A DNA stretch of 55,789 bases from Paracoccaceae bacterium (GTDB taxonomy: Bacteria > Pseudomonadota > Alphaproteobacteria > Rhodobacterales > Rhodobacteraceae): the NCBI GenBank assembly GCA_009920815.1, contig RFZH01000001.1:1-55789 (forward strand), given 5' to 3'. Made by a program: the position numbers and the translations under genes. The notes under the pieces are model-generated. The model was given only the letters and a program-made list of their open reading frames with translations. It was not told the DNA's origin and ran no database searches. This document shows positions 17,149-26,646 of this stretch, one piece after another; position 1 is the first letter of the stretch; the number at the start of each line of letters is the position of its first letter.

Positions 17149-18695
17149 TAAGACGCCCCTATTTTTGCAACCGCTGGCACGAGATGGGATAACACCTCTG
17201 ACGAGGTAACAACACTTGGGATCCCTGCCCCTGGATGTGTACCTGCCCCAACAAGATAAAGATTGTCGAAATCTTCGCTGATATTATGTGGCCGAAACCA
17301 CGCAGATTGAAAAATACGAGGTTCTATCGAAAATCCCGCGCCGTGTGGGCTAAGATATCTGTTTTGAAAGTCTTTTGGCGTCAACACATGCTGTGCCACA
17401 ATCTTGTCAGAGAACCCAGGGATGGTTTGTTCCAAGACGTCGCGCATTTTATCCAGATAGATTGGTGTTTCTTTAGCCCAATCGACAGGTGTGTTTGTTT
17501 TCAGGTTTGGCACCGGTGATAGCGCATAAAAACAATCATCCCCCTGCGGCGCAACAGAAGGATCATTTACCGAGGGTCGATGAATATATAACGACATGTC
17601 ATCCGCCAACGATACTTTATCGAATATATCCTTCAACAATCCGCGATATCGTGGCCCATTAATAATGGTGTGGTGTCCAACATCAGACCACATATCGCGT
17701 GTTCCGCGCGTTCCAAAGTACCAGACAAACAACCCCATGGACCAACGCGATTGCTTAAGCCGCGCGCTATTCCAACGTTTTGTTTTTGCTTTTCGCAATA
17801 GCGTGTCATAGGTCCATCCTGGATCGGCATTTGATACGACAAGATCGGCATCAATGTGGCGATTGCCAGCAAGTTTGACACCCGTCACACGACGGTCCTT
17901 GAACGTTATTTCGTCTACGGTTGTCCCTAATGAAATGTTGCCACCTTGCCGTTCGATAAACCGGCCCATTGCATCGGCAAGCTCTTGCACGCCGCCTTGG
18001 ACGTAGTGAACGCCAAAAGCTTTTTCCAAGTGACTGACCAGAATATACATGGATGTCACATGGCGTGGGTCACCGCCAATGAAGAGGGGGTGGAACGATA
18101 AAGCCATGCGAAACCTTGGGTCTTTTACGCGCGATGCCGCATGAGCATAGACAGATCGGTCCGCCCGCAAACGCACAAAGCCCGGCAGTTCTTTGATCAG
18201 ATCCCAAAGACGATGCATCGGCTTGCGGCCCAACCCTTCAAAGCCGAAAAGATAGCGTTTTTCGCAATCTTTCAAGAACTTGTTATAGCCTGCAAGGTCG
18301 TTTGGAAACAGGCGTTTGACCTCGGCTAACATGTCTTGTTCGGTGTTGCGGATCTGAAAATGGGATCCATCGGGCCATCTGATTTCATAATACGGATCAA
18401 CAGGCGTCAGGGTAACATCGTCATGAAATGATCCCCCACAATCGGCCCAAAGTTGTTCGAATACCTTTGGTACGGTCAGGATCGTTGGCCCAAGGTCGAA
18501 CCGAAAGCCATTTTTAGAAATGGATGACCCACGGCCGCCCAGTCGATCAAGGCGATCAAGAACTTGAACATGATATCCTTTCGCGCCCAATCGCATTGCC
18601 GCAGACAAACCGCCCAAACCGGCCCCAATGACAATCGCCTTTGGTCGGTATGGGGGATCCGTCGGGACCCTGAGAGAGCGTTCAGGAAGTGTCAT
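17148..18695 (-). CDS. crtI: Phytoene desaturase
   Basis: FAD enzyme converting phytoene to neurosporene/lycopene. The 515 residues begin MTLPERSLRV (ATG 18695; another in-frame ATG is at 18713). They carry the FAD fold AIVIGAGLGGLSAAMRLGAKG, RFDLGPTILTVPKVF, and the C-terminal carotenoid-desaturase signature NLYLVGAGTHPGAGIPSVV. No purine-rich ribosome site is visible before either ATG. A PpsR box lies 20 bases upstream. Confidence 0.97.
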   Translation of the reverse strand: MTLPERSLRVPTDPPYRPKAIVIGAGLGGLSAAMRLGAKGYHVQVLDRLDRLGGRGSSISKNGFRFDLGPTILTVPKVFEQLWADCGGSFHDDVTLTPVDPYYEIRWPDGSHFQIRNTEQDMLAEVKRLFPNDLAGYNKFLKDCEKRYLFGFEGLGRKPMHRLWDLIKELPGFVRLRADRSVYAHAASRVKDPRFRMALSFHPLFIGGDPRHVTSMYILVSHLEKAFGVHYVQGGVQELADAMGRFIERQGGNISLGTTVDEITFKDRRVTGVKLAGNRHIDADLVVSNADPGWTYDTLLRKAKTKRWNSARLKQSRWSMGLFVWYFGTRGTRDMWSDVGHHTIINGPRYRGLLKDIFDKVSLADDMSLYIHRPSVNDPSVAPQGDDCFYALSPVPNLKTNTPVDWAKETPIYLDKMRDVLEQTIPGFSDKIVAQHVLTPKDFQNRYLSPHGAGFSIEPRIFQSAWFRPHNISEDFDNLYLVGAGTHPGAGIPSVVTSSEVLSHLVPAVAKIGAS

Positions 18696-18714
18696 GATAT
18701 TATTACAGTACATC

Positions 18715-18732
18715 TGTCTATTTTATTTTACA
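18715..18732. promoter_or_regulatory. PpsR/CrtJ box between crtI and crtA
   Basis: TGTCTATTTTATTTTACA is an exact TGT-N12-ACA site. It lies between the divergent crtI (ATG 18695) and crtA (ATG 18762) genes, only 20 and 30 bases from the two starts, so a bound repressor would sit over both promoters or transcription starts. Confidence 0.8.
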
Positions 18733-18761
18733 ATAGAACTGTTTTATGGTTGACTAAAAAC

Positions 18762-19508
18762 ATGCCAAGCATCCTTTCAAACAAGCGGAGGCATATTATT
18801 CAGATCGTCACTCTCAGCCTGTATCGTTTTGATACGCCGCGGCACAAAGCATGGGCTTTTGTGATGATGGGGCTTGCGCGACTCTCGTTGCGCCGAATAC
18901 CGCATTTGAATTTCTGGAAACTTCTTGGCTCGGGCACGGGTCAAGGGTTTACGCCGGTCCCTAACTGGGGTGTTTATGCAATTCTTTGTGTTTGGGACAG
19001 TGCAGAACATGGCCGTCTTGCCATGGACAATAATAGCATATTTTCACGGTATCGCGCGCGCGCCGCGCACACTGCTACGCTGTTTCTTGAAACAGTGTCT
19101 AGCCGTGGACAATGGTCTGGGAAAAGTCCGTTTTCCGCGGAAAGTCGCAGCGATCAGGGACCAGTTGCAGTTTTAACGCGGGCCACAGTCCGTTGGCAAA
19201 AAATTCGAAAGTTTTGGCAGCAGGCCCCGGCAATCAGCGTACGGATTGGTCAAAATACAGATGTTCTGTTCAAAATCGGCCTTGGTGAAGTGCCATTGCG
19301 TCAACAGCTTACTTTTTCAATTTGGCCCAACCTAAAAGAAATGACTGCTTTTGCACATGCAAACGGACCGCACAAATCGGCAATAGACCAAGTTCGCCGT
19401 GGGAATTGGTTCAAAGAGGACCTGTATGCCAGGTTCAACATAACAGCGATTGATGGGCATTGGCCCGCTTTCGACAAAGAGATTATTCAGGAACGATCAA
19501 ATGACTAA
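18762..19508 (+). CDS. crtA: Spheroidene monooxygenase
   Basis: Oxidises spheroidene to spheroidenone under oxygen, using heme. The 248 residues start MPSILSNKRRHIIQIVTLSL; family marks are NFWKLLGSGTGQGFTPVPNW, WGVYAILCVWDS and HGPHK-like ANGPHKSAIDQVRRGNWFKE with DLYARFNI near the C terminus. The open frame extends upstream into the crtI promoter without similarity, so I start at 18762. It overlaps bchI by 8 bases. Confidence 0.94.
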   Translation: MPSILSNKRRHIIQIVTLSLYRFDTPRHKAWAFVMMGLARLSLRRIPHLNFWKLLGSGTGQGFTPVPNWGVYAILCVWDSAEHGRLAMDNNSIFSRYRARAAHTATLFLETVSSRGQWSGKSPFSAESRSDQGPVAVLTRATVRWQKIRKFWQQAPAISVRIGQNTDVLFKIGLGEVPLRQQLTFSIWPNLKEMTAFAHANGPHKSAIDQVRRGNWFKEDLYARFNITAIDGHWPAFDKEIIQERSND

Positions 19509-20505
19509 AGCCTTTCCTTTTTCCGCAATCGTTGGCCAAGATACGATGAAACTTGCGTTGATCCTGACCGCGATTGATCCAAAAATCGGCGGTGTTTTAG
19601 TGTTTGGCGATCGCGGCACGGGGAAATCAACAGCGGTCCGTGCTTTGGCGGATCTTTTGCCCCCCATCAGTGCGATTATTGGATGTCCTGTGAATTCGCC
19701 TGATATCAAGTCTGTTCCTGCTTGGGTCGAAACCGCCAAGGGTCGCAAACATACAATCCCTACCCCTGTGGTGGATTTACCTTTAGGGATAAGTGCAGAT
19801 CGCGTGACCGGTGCATTGGATATCGAACGCGCGTTGGTGGATGGCGTCAAGACCTTTCAACCTGGGCTGTTGGCACGGGCCAATCGTGGGTATCTTTATA
19901 TTGATGAAGTCAACCTGCTAGAAGATCACATCGTTGATCTGTTGCTAGATGTCGCGCAATCCGGTGAAAATGTTGTCGAACGCGAAGGCCTATCTATTCG
20001 CCATCCGTCGCGGTTTATCCTGATCGGGTCCGGTAACCCAGAAGAAGGTGAATTAAGACCACAACTATTGGACCGTTTTGGTTTATCCGTCGAAGTACGC
20101 ACCCCTCAGACCATTCTAGATCGTATTGATGTGATTAAAAGACGTGATGCGTTCGACCGCGATCCGGATGGGTTTTTTGGTCAATGGGACGCAGAAAATA
20201 CCAGGATATGTGCTGATGTTCTTGCTGCGCGTAAACGGATGGACAGCATAAAAACATCGGATGCCATATTAGAAATTTGCGCTGAAATATGTGTTGCCTT
20301 GGGCAGTGACGGTTTGCGCGGTGAATTGACCTTGCTGAAAACTGCCCGCGCGCTGGCGGCCTATGATGGTGATGCTGCGGTCACGATCCAGCATGTTAAG
20401 CGCATTGCACCGATGGCGCTTAGCCACAGATTACGTAGGGATCCTTTAGATGATGCTGGATCTGTCGTGCGCGTAGAACGCACATTAGACGCGGTCATGG
20501 GCTAA
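19501..20505 (+). CDS. bchI: Magnesium chelatase ATPase subunit I
   Basis: AAA+ subunit that drives Mg insertion into protoporphyrin IX with BchD and BchH. The 334 residues start MTKAFPFSAIVGQDTMK and carry Walker A GDRGTGKSTAVRAL, Walker B GYLYIDEVNLLEDHIVD, and GSGNPEEGELRPQLLDRFGL (sensor and Arg-finger region). It starts inside the end of crtA (8-base overlap) and is followed by bchD 2 bases after its stop. Confidence 0.97.
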   Translation: MTKAFPFSAIVGQDTMKLALILTAIDPKIGGVLVFGDRGTGKSTAVRALADLLPPISAIIGCPVNSPDIKSVPAWVETAKGRKHTIPTPVVDLPLGISADRVTGALDIERALVDGVKTFQPGLLARANRGYLYIDEVNLLEDHIVDLLLDVAQSGENVVEREGLSIRHPSRFILIGSGNPEEGELRPQLLDRFGLSVEVRTPQTILDRIDVIKRRDAFDRDPDGFFGQWDAENTRICADVLAARKRMDSIKTSDAILEICAEICVALGSDGLRGELTLLKTARALAAYDGDAAVTIQHVKRIAPMALSHRLRRDPLDDAGSVVRVERTLDAVMG

Positions 20506-20507
20506 AT

Positions 20508-22160
20508 ATGACCGAGATGTCCGATATCGCACATTTGGTGTTTCGGTTGTGTTTTCGGGACCCCAAGGCCTTTGGTGGTGTTTGGATCAAGACATCCGCC
20601 GGTCCACATATGGAAACCTTGCGCGATGGATTACGGACGGCGGGCCATAACCTTCAACGTTTGCATCCAAGCATTTCGATCCCTGAATTGGTAGGTGGTA
20701 TTGATCCGATTACAAGTTTGGCCGAAGGACGGCTGTGTTATCAGCTAGGAATGTTGGAACGGCCCGAAATCATCACATGTGTCATGAGCGAACGGATGCC
20801 CAAAGACGTCGGAGCGCTTATTGCCGGCGCGATGGATGATCGTGTATTGGCCCCCTTGATCCTTTTTGATGAAAGCACGCGACAGGAACAAGGCCCACCG
20901 GATGTTTTGACCAATCGGATCGCATTTTGCCTAGATCTTACAAATGTTCGCAGCGTTGATTTTGCGCCTGACATTCCAAAGGCCGAACAGCCCACGCATA
21001 CATTGCCATGTTTAAGTGATGATCATATCTCTGCTTTAATAACAGCTGCTCTGCAAATGGGTATTTTTGATCTGCGGCCCGTTCTGATGGCACAACGCGC
21101 CGCACAACACCTGGCCGCCTTTGACGCATCTCCGTCCATACGTCAGCAGGATTTGGATCGTGCAGCTGCGCTTGTCTTTGGGCATCGCGCACAATATTTT
21201 GAAACCCCAGAAGAGCAGCCCAAGCCACCTGCCCAAGACCAATCACAATCGCGAAATGATGATACATCAAGTGCAGCTGACACCCCCCTGCCCCAAGATT
21301 TAATGATCGACGCTGTGAAAGCTATGTTGCCGCCAGACGTCTTGGCAAAACTTACTTCAAAAACAGCTGCATCCAGTCCGACCAAAGGTATGGGGTTCGG
21401 ATTGCGTCAAAAATCAAACTTGCGTGGGCGCCCCAAACCCGCGCGGCCTGGACGCCCCCAAGGTCAGCAACGCATTGATTTATTAGCAAGTTTGCGCAGT
21501 GCCGCCCCATGGCAAAAATCACGACGTGCCCATTGCGGTAAAAAAGATGGCATCGTGATATACCCAAACGATTTGCATATTCAAAGATTTGACAATCGTT
21601 CTGAACGCGTTTTGATCTTTGCTGTCGATGCGTCGGGTTCAGCGGCCATGAACCGCATGGGCGAAGCAAAGGGCGCTGTCGAACTTATGCTTGCACAAGC
21701 TTATGCAAAACGTGATTTTGTTGCGTTAATCGGATTTCGTGATATCCGTGCGGATGTACTTTTGCCGCCAACGCGGTCGCTGGTACAAACAAAAAAGAAT
21801 TTGGCAGGCCTTGCCGCAGGGGGCGGTACGCCATTGGCGTTAGGCATTGATACCGCAGTGCGCCTTGCGACGGCCGCACGATCGGCAGGGAAAGCCCCAA
21901 GCATTGCAGTTTTGACGGATGGTAAAGGCAATATTAATTTGAATGGCGATGCCGGCCGACAAAGCGCGATGGAGGATGCATATACTGTCGCCCGCCGCGC
22001 GCATAGCCTAAATATCCCAACCCTTTTCATTGATTGTGGGCGCCGCACAAACCCAGATCTTATTAAATTGGCCGATGAAATGACTGGCCATTATATTAGC
22101 CTGCCTCGGGCGAATGCCTATGGCCTGTCTGAGATTGTGCAAGCGCATCTGGATCAATGA
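20508..22160 (+). CDS. bchD: Magnesium chelatase subunit D
   Basis: Links the BchI ring to BchH. The 550 residues show a degenerate AAA+ N-terminal half, an acidic and Pro/Gln-rich linker near residues 225-255 (PEEQPKPPAQDQSQ), and a C-terminal von Willebrand A domain with the MIDAS motif FAVDASGSAAMNRMGEAK and the later GGGTPLALGID and VLTDGKGN. Length is normal for the family. The stop overlaps bchO as ATGA. Confidence 0.96.
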   Translation: MTEMSDIAHLVFRLCFRDPKAFGGVWIKTSAGPHMETLRDGLRTAGHNLQRLHPSISIPELVGGIDPITSLAEGRLCYQLGMLERPEIITCVMSERMPKDVGALIAGAMDDRVLAPLILFDESTRQEQGPPDVLTNRIAFCLDLTNVRSVDFAPDIPKAEQPTHTLPCLSDDHISALITAALQMGIFDLRPVLMAQRAAQHLAAFDASPSIRQQDLDRAAALVFGHRAQYFETPEEQPKPPAQDQSQSRNDDTSSAADTPLPQDLMIDAVKAMLPPDVLAKLTSKTAASSPTKGMGFGLRQKSNLRGRPKPARPGRPQGQQRIDLLASLRSAAPWQKSRRAHCGKKDGIVIYPNDLHIQRFDNRSERVLIFAVDASGSAAMNRMGEAKGAVELMLAQAYAKRDFVALIGFRDIRADVLLPPTRSLVQTKKNLAGLAAGGGTPLALGIDTAVRLATAARSAGKAPSIAVLTDGKGNINLNGDAGRQSAMEDAYTVARRAHSLNIPTLFIDCGRRTNPDLIKLADEMTGHYISLPRANAYGLSEIVQAHLDQ

Positions 22161-23020
22161 AACCGCGTCAAATACCATCTTGGTGGCCCAATCGTGGCCA
22201 TTCAGAGTGGATCCGAACTCTGCCGTTTCGTTGGCACGCCCAGCGGGTTGGCACCACAGGACCAAAGATTTTATTATTACATGGAACGGGGGCATCGACA
22301 CACAGTTGGGCCCCACTAATAAGTGTCTTACAAAACAAAGCACAGCTTTGCGCCATTGATTTACCTGGCCATGGGTTTTCAGATACGCCACCCATCGGCC
22401 AAAGCACTTTGGCAAACTGTACCCGCGGCGTGGCTATGTTGTTAAGGAATTTAGATTTTGCCCCTGATGTGATTGTTGGTCATTCTGCAGGTGCGGCGAT
22501 TGCTGTTTCATTGGCATCAGATTTTAACCCGAGGCCCAAGGTGATCTGCGTGAACGCCGCCTTTGGTCAGTTTTCAGGCCTTGCCGGTGTTATGTTCCCT
22601 TATTTTGCTAAAATTGCCGCTGCCGCGCCGTTTTCGGCACGTCTCTTGGCGCTTGCTGCCCAAGACATGTCGCGTGTAAAACGGTTGTTGGATGGGACCG
22701 GTTCTTGTGTGTCGGACGAAAGCTTGCGTGCATACGCGACACTGTTTCAGTCCAAAGACCATGTACAGGGAACATTACAATTCATGGCAGAATGGGATCT
22801 TGGCGCATTTCTAGATGGGCTGGGGCAAACCAAATCAGAGATCACATTTTTGACAGGTCAACGCGATAAAACCGTTCCACCGCATATCTCGCGCCATTGG
22901 GCGAATGTCATTGCTGATGCAGCGATATTTGAAATCCCTGCACTTGGGCATTTAATGCAAGAAGAGGCGCCCAAAACCATCGCTGACCATATTATGGCAG
23001 TTGCTTTGGGCGCCTCTTAA
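22157..23020 (+). CDS. bchO: BchO, alpha/beta hydrolase of the Mg-chelatase operon
   Basis: The 287-residue alpha/beta hydrolase has the oxyanion region LLHGTGASTHSWAPL, the nucleophile elbow VGHSAGAAIAVSLA and a C-terminal ALGHLMQEEAP His. The triad is visible, so it should be catalytically able, but its substrate in (bacterio)chlorophyll synthesis is not established. It is coupled to bchD by an ATGA overlap and ends 9 bases before the convergent cytochrome gene. Confidence 0.92.
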   Translation: MKPRQIPSWWPNRGHSEWIRTLPFRWHAQRVGTTGPKILLLHGTGASTHSWAPLISVLQNKAQLCAIDLPGHGFSDTPPIGQSTLANCTRGVAMLLRNLDFAPDVIVGHSAGAAIAVSLASDFNPRPKVICVNAAFGQFSGLAGVMFPYFAKIAAAAPFSARLLALAAQDMSRVKRLLDGTGSCVSDESLRAYATLFQSKDHVQGTLQFMAEWDLGAFLDGLGQTKSEITFLTGQRDKTVPPHISRHWANVIADAAIFEIPALGHLMQEEAPKTIADHIMAVALGAS

Positions 23021-23029
23021 TTATTTCTT

Positions 23030-23464
23030 TTATTCAGAGACTGAAACCAAATAGGCCCAGATGTCTTTCGCATCTTCTTCTTTTTTTAATTTAAACGACA
23101 TCTTTGAACGGGCTTTGCTATCGTCCAGTTTTTCTTTCAAATACTTTGTAGGATCTGCGACGTATGCAACAAATTCTGTTTCGTCCCAGACAAATTCTGT
23201 TTCGCCAAGTGCTTTGATACTATCGCCATACTTGAACCCATCTGCGCTTCCTGCGCTACGACCGGGCAAACCGAATAGGTTAGGACCAGTCTTACCGCCT
23301 TTAACGATTGTTTCGTCATCGCCTGTGATGATTGAATGGCAAGATTTACATTTATTAAATCCTTTTTCGCCAGCTGCTGGATCACCAGATGCGTGACCCT
23401 CTGCCAGAGCTGAGCCTGCTGTCACCGTGAAGAGGATCGAAAAAATAGTACCGAATTTAGTCAT
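23030..23464 (-). CDS. cycA: Cytochrome c2, periplasmic electron carrier
   Basis: The 144-residue precursor has a Sec signal (TVTAGSALA before EGHASG), one heme motif KCKSCHSI and a Met ligand in SKMSFKL. The insertions around DDETIVKGGKTGPNLFGLPG are those of the larger alphaproteobacterial cytochromes c2. It shuttles electrons between cytochrome bc1 and the reaction centre cytochrome. It has its own ribosome site (GGAG) 62 bases after hemA on the same strand. Confidence 0.92.
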   Translation of the reverse strand: MTKFGTIFSILFTVTAGSALAEGHASGDPAAGEKGFNKCKSCHSIITGDDETIVKGGKTGPNLFGLPGRSAGSADGFKYGDSIKALGETEFVWDETEFVAYVADPTKYLKEKLDDSKARSKMSFKLKKEEDAKDIWAYLVSVSE

Positions 23465-23526
23465 TTAAGTCTCCAAAATGTATTCATCTTCCCTCTATGA
23501 CGCAACTCTTAGCACAGATTCGATCA

Positions 23527-24741
23527 CTAAGCTACTGCATGCGCCAAAGCACATTGGCGCCACAAAACTGTGAGAGAATTGATCAAATGATCGATATCGG
23601 CGTCAGTATGATAGGGCGATGGGGTAAACCGCAAACGTTCGGTGCCTTTTGGCACTGTGGGGTAATTGATCGGTTGTACGTAAATCCCATAGTCATTCAT
23701 CAAAATATCGGCCAGTTCACGGCATTTTACAGGATCCTTGATCATAACGGGAATGATGTGCGACGGGTTATCCAAATGTGGAATGCCGGCGCGGTCCAAT
23801 CCGGCGCGCAATTTAGCCACTTGCTGACGCTGTCTTGCCCGTTCGATTTGTGATGTTTTTAGATGTGCAATCGACGCACGCGCACCTGCGGCAACCGCAG
23901 GCGGCAACGCGGTTGTAAAGATAAACCCACTCGCGAATGAGCGAACAAAATCACACAATTCATGCGATCCGGTTATATAGCCGCCCATGACACCGTATGC
24001 TTTACCCAATGTTCCCTCGATCAACGTAATGCGGTCTGCAAGGCCCAGTTCTTCGGACACACCACCACCGCGCGGGCCGTACAGCCCGACGGCGTGAACC
24101 TCGTCCAGATATGTCATGGCACCATGTTTTTCTGCAACCTCGACAATTTCTTGCATAGGGCAAATATCGCCGTCCATCGAATAGACCGATTCAAACGCAA
24201 CAATTTTTGGGCGATCTGGTGCGATCGTGGCCAATTTACGATCCAAATCCTCTGGGTCATTATGTTTCCAGATTACTTTGTCGGCGCGTGAATGGCGCAC
24301 ACCTTCGATCATGCTGGCATGGTTCAGCGCGTCAGACAGGATAACAGCATTCGGCAATTTTGATCCCAGCGTGCTAAGCGCTGCCCAGTTTGAAACATAG
24401 CCCGAAGTGAACAGCAATGCTGCATCTTTGCCGTGCAAATCGGCCAATTCATTTTCCAAAAGCTTGTGGTGGTGGTTGGTTCCAGAGATGTTGCGTGTCC
24501 CGCCCGCGCCACAGCCACAGCTGTCAATCACGTCTTTCATTGCTTGACGGACAACAGGGTGCTGTCCCATCCCAAGATAATCGTTAGAACACCATACGGT
24601 CACTTCTTCGGGGGCATTTTTGTCGTGGCTTTTCGCCCGCGGGAAAGCACCGCATTTACGCTCTAATTCGGCAAAGATGCGATAATTTCCATCACTTTTT
24701 AGCTGATCAAGTTGATCTGCAAACATTGCATCATAGTCCAT
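23527..24741 (-). CDS. hemA: 5-aminolevulinate synthase
   Basis: Condenses glycine and succinyl-CoA to ALA with PLP, the entry to tetrapyrrole synthesis in Alphaproteobacteria. The 404 residues start at ATG 24741 (MDYDAMFADQLDQLKSDGNY); upstream codons overlap puhE and are not conserved. Family marks are CSNDYLGMGQHPVV, GSGAGGTRNISGT-like GCGAGGTRNISGTNHHH, YLDEVHAVGLYG and the PLP-binding Lys in EGTLGKAYGVMGG. It overlaps the end of puhE by 11 bases. Confidence 0.97.
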   Translation of the reverse strand: MDYDAMFADQLDQLKSDGNYRIFAELERKCGAFPRAKSHDKNAPEEVTVWCSNDYLGMGQHPVVRQAMKDVIDSCGCGAGGTRNISGTNHHHKLLENELADLHGKDAALLFTSGYVSNWAALSTLGSKLPNAVILSDALNHASMIEGVRHSRADKVIWKHNDPEDLDRKLATIAPDRPKIVAFESVYSMDGDICPMQEIVEVAEKHGAMTYLDEVHAVGLYGPRGGGVSEELGLADRITLIEGTLGKAYGVMGGYITGSHELCDFVRSFASGFIFTTALPPAVAAGARASIAHLKTSQIERARQRQQVAKLRAGLDRAGIPHLDNPSHIIPVMIKDPVKCRELADILMNDYGIYVQPINYPTVPKGTERLRFTPSPYHTDADIDHLINSLTVLWRQCALAHAVA

Positions 24742-25549
24742 GGGAATCCTTTCGCCGGTATTTTTGTTCAATTTGTTCATGTTTTTGTGGGATCATCCAT
24801 CGCCACAACTGTGCATCAGGGACCGGTAGAACCATCACCCAATGCTCAACCAAAGCCATCGCAGTCATCGATGACAAAAGAGAAAATCCAATAATCTGTT
24901 CGGCCAATGTCATTGCATAGATGCGTTCGATCCAGCAGGCCAAAGCAAAGGTCAAAAGCGTTACGGAAATTGGGAAAAACCAATTCATAGAAGAAACGCG
25001 GAAATGGCTGGTTAAATGGGCCAGCGCCTTAGGCACAAATTCAACATTTATCCGTGGCACACCAAAAAACAGGTTCAATTTGGCAAACACGCGGGCACCA
25101 TAGAGAATTATGAACGTCCACATACCGAAGCCATTTTCAGCACCCCATCCGATGTAAATGATTACCGACAGCGAAGCCAAAAGTGCGATTTCATGATATG
25201 CCAAAGTACCCCAAGCGCGGATAAATCGTTCAATCGGTGTAATGTTGGTCGGGCATTCCGTGACGTTTGGTCCCGTGATAACACCCGTTAAAAAAGCAAA
25301 CTCTATCCATCCCCATACAGCCAAGGCGGCAAAAAAGCCCAAATAGACTGCGGTCGTGGTCTGCAGGTTCGCTGTGTAATCTATTCCAAACAAGCCGATC
25401 CCGAAAATCGGCAAACTCGCCAAACAAACCTTTTGGCGTTGTGCAATCGATAAACGATCACACAAACGCACAGCGATCAAAATCATACCCGTGAAAAACC
25501 ACCAGCTAAAGATCGCAACAAGGCAGGCTATGACGATTGGGTTAGACAT
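24731..25549 (-). CDS. puhE: PuhE, putative photosynthetic complex assembly protein (DUF3623)
   Basis: The 272-residue membrane protein has about seven hydrophobic helices and the family features SWWFFTGMILIAVR, LPIFGIGLFGIDYT and KLNLFFGVPRINVEFVP. In R. capsulatus PuhE affects reaction centre and bacteriochlorophyll levels; its molecular role is not known. It starts within the acsF stop (TAATG). Confidence 0.93.
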   Translation of the reverse strand: MSNPIVIACLVAIFSWWFFTGMILIAVRLCDRLSIAQRQKVCLASLPIFGIGLFGIDYTANLQTTTAVYLGFFAALAVWGWIEFAFLTGVITGPNVTECPTNITPIERFIRAWGTLAYHEIALLASLSVIIYIGWGAENGFGMWTFIILYGARVFAKLNLFFGVPRINVEFVPKALAHLTSHFRVSSMNWFFPISVTLLTFALACWIERIYAMTLAEQIIGFSLLSSMTAMALVEHWVMVLPVPDAQLWRWMIPQKHEQIEQKYRRKDSHGL

Positions 25550-26646
25550 TAATAGGATGGCTCCAACCGTGTATATGACGGCACAGCGTGCTTTTTGGCG
25601 GGAATGGTATAAAGCGATAAGAACGCCAATCCTGCACGCAAGCTGGCCCCAAATTGCGCTAACTTTTTACCCTTTTGTTTCGCAATCGCCAAATCAACAT
25701 TGGCCTTTTGCAAACGCTTTAGGCCCGCGTCCCAGCGTGGGTTGTCGATATCAAGCGTGATTGGGAAAATTTGTTCGCTAAGCTTTGAGGTTTTAATAAA
25801 CACTTCACGCGCATACCAATCAGGATCAACACCTAGCGCTTTGTGGAATTCAGGGCGTTGGTGATCGCGCACATACATCGTCCCATAGACAGCGGTTAGA
25901 AAGAATTTGATCCACCAAACATTTATTCCACGGGTCAGTTTGGGGTCCGTTTTCATCAAAAGCGCAAAGGCTTCGCCATGTGCAAATTCATCATTACACC
26001 ATTCTTCAAACCATTTGAAAATTGGATGAAACCGATGTTGTGGGTTTTCCTCGAGGTGCCGGAAAATCGTAATATAGCGTGCATAACCAATCTTTTCTGA
26101 TAGGTATGTCGCGTAATAGATAAATTTCGGACGGAAATAGGTGTATTTCTTTTTCTGTGTCAGAAATCCAAGGTTCACCGCCACGCCCGCCTCGCGCAGT
26201 GCGTCGTTGATAAACCCTGCATGACGTGCCTCGTCGCGGGCCATCAATTGAAACAATTGCGTGATATCTTTGTTCGAACCGCGCCGTTTCATTTCCTTGT
26301 ACAACACACATCCCGAAAATTCTGCGGTACACGAACTAATCAAAAAATCGATGAATTCTTTTTTCAGCTTTGGTTCCATTCCGTCCCAATCGACGGTGTC
26401 CCAATCTGCGTTCTTTTTAAAGTGGCCTTTGTTCGGATCGCTGACCATACGATCAATCAAAGGATCCCATTCGTCACGAATTTTGCTGACATCAATGGCA
26501 TCCAATTCATCAAAATCTGTCGTGTAAAATCGCGGCGTCAACAATGTGTCCTGCATAGCCACCTGGGTGGCTGCATCACTATCAATAGCGTCTTGCAGGG
26601 CGATTGCTTCTTCGGCTGTGGTTGCGTCGGCGGAATGCATATTCAT
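25549..26646 (-). CDS. acsF: Mg-protoporphyrin IX monomethyl ester (oxidative) cyclase
   Basis: Oxygen-dependent di-iron enzyme that forms ring E of (bacterio)chlorophyll. The 365 residues contain two di-iron ligand regions, SCTAEFSGCVLYKEMKR with LMARDEARHAGFIND, and FEEWCNDEFAHGEAFALLM. It acts on the methyl ester produced by BchM. It indicates ring-E formation in oxygen, fitting an aerobic phototroph; no bchE is in the window. The start overlaps the upstream small gene by ATGA. Confidence 0.97.
   Translation of the reverse strand: MNMHSADATTAEEAIALQDAIDSDAATQVAMQDTLLTPRFYTTDFDELDAIDVSKIRDEWDPLIDRMVSDPNKGHFKKNADWDTVDWDGMEPKLKKEFIDFLISSCTAEFSGCVLYKEMKRRGSNKDITQLFQLMARDEARHAGFINDALREAGVAVNLGFLTQKKKYTYFRPKFIYYATYLSEKIGYARYITIFRHLEENPQHRFHPIFKWFEEWCNDEFAHGEAFALLMKTDPKLTRGINVWWIKFFLTAVYGTMYVRDHQRPEFHKALGVDPDWYAREVFIKTSKLSEQIFPITLDIDNPRWDAGLKRLQKANVDLAIAKQKGKKLAQFGASLRAGLAFLSLYTIPAKKHAVPSYTRLEPSY

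Noticed and set aside
18564..18761. Open extension of crtA upstream
   Set aside because: It runs through the crtI start and PpsR box and has no family similarity; the conserved protein begins at 18762.
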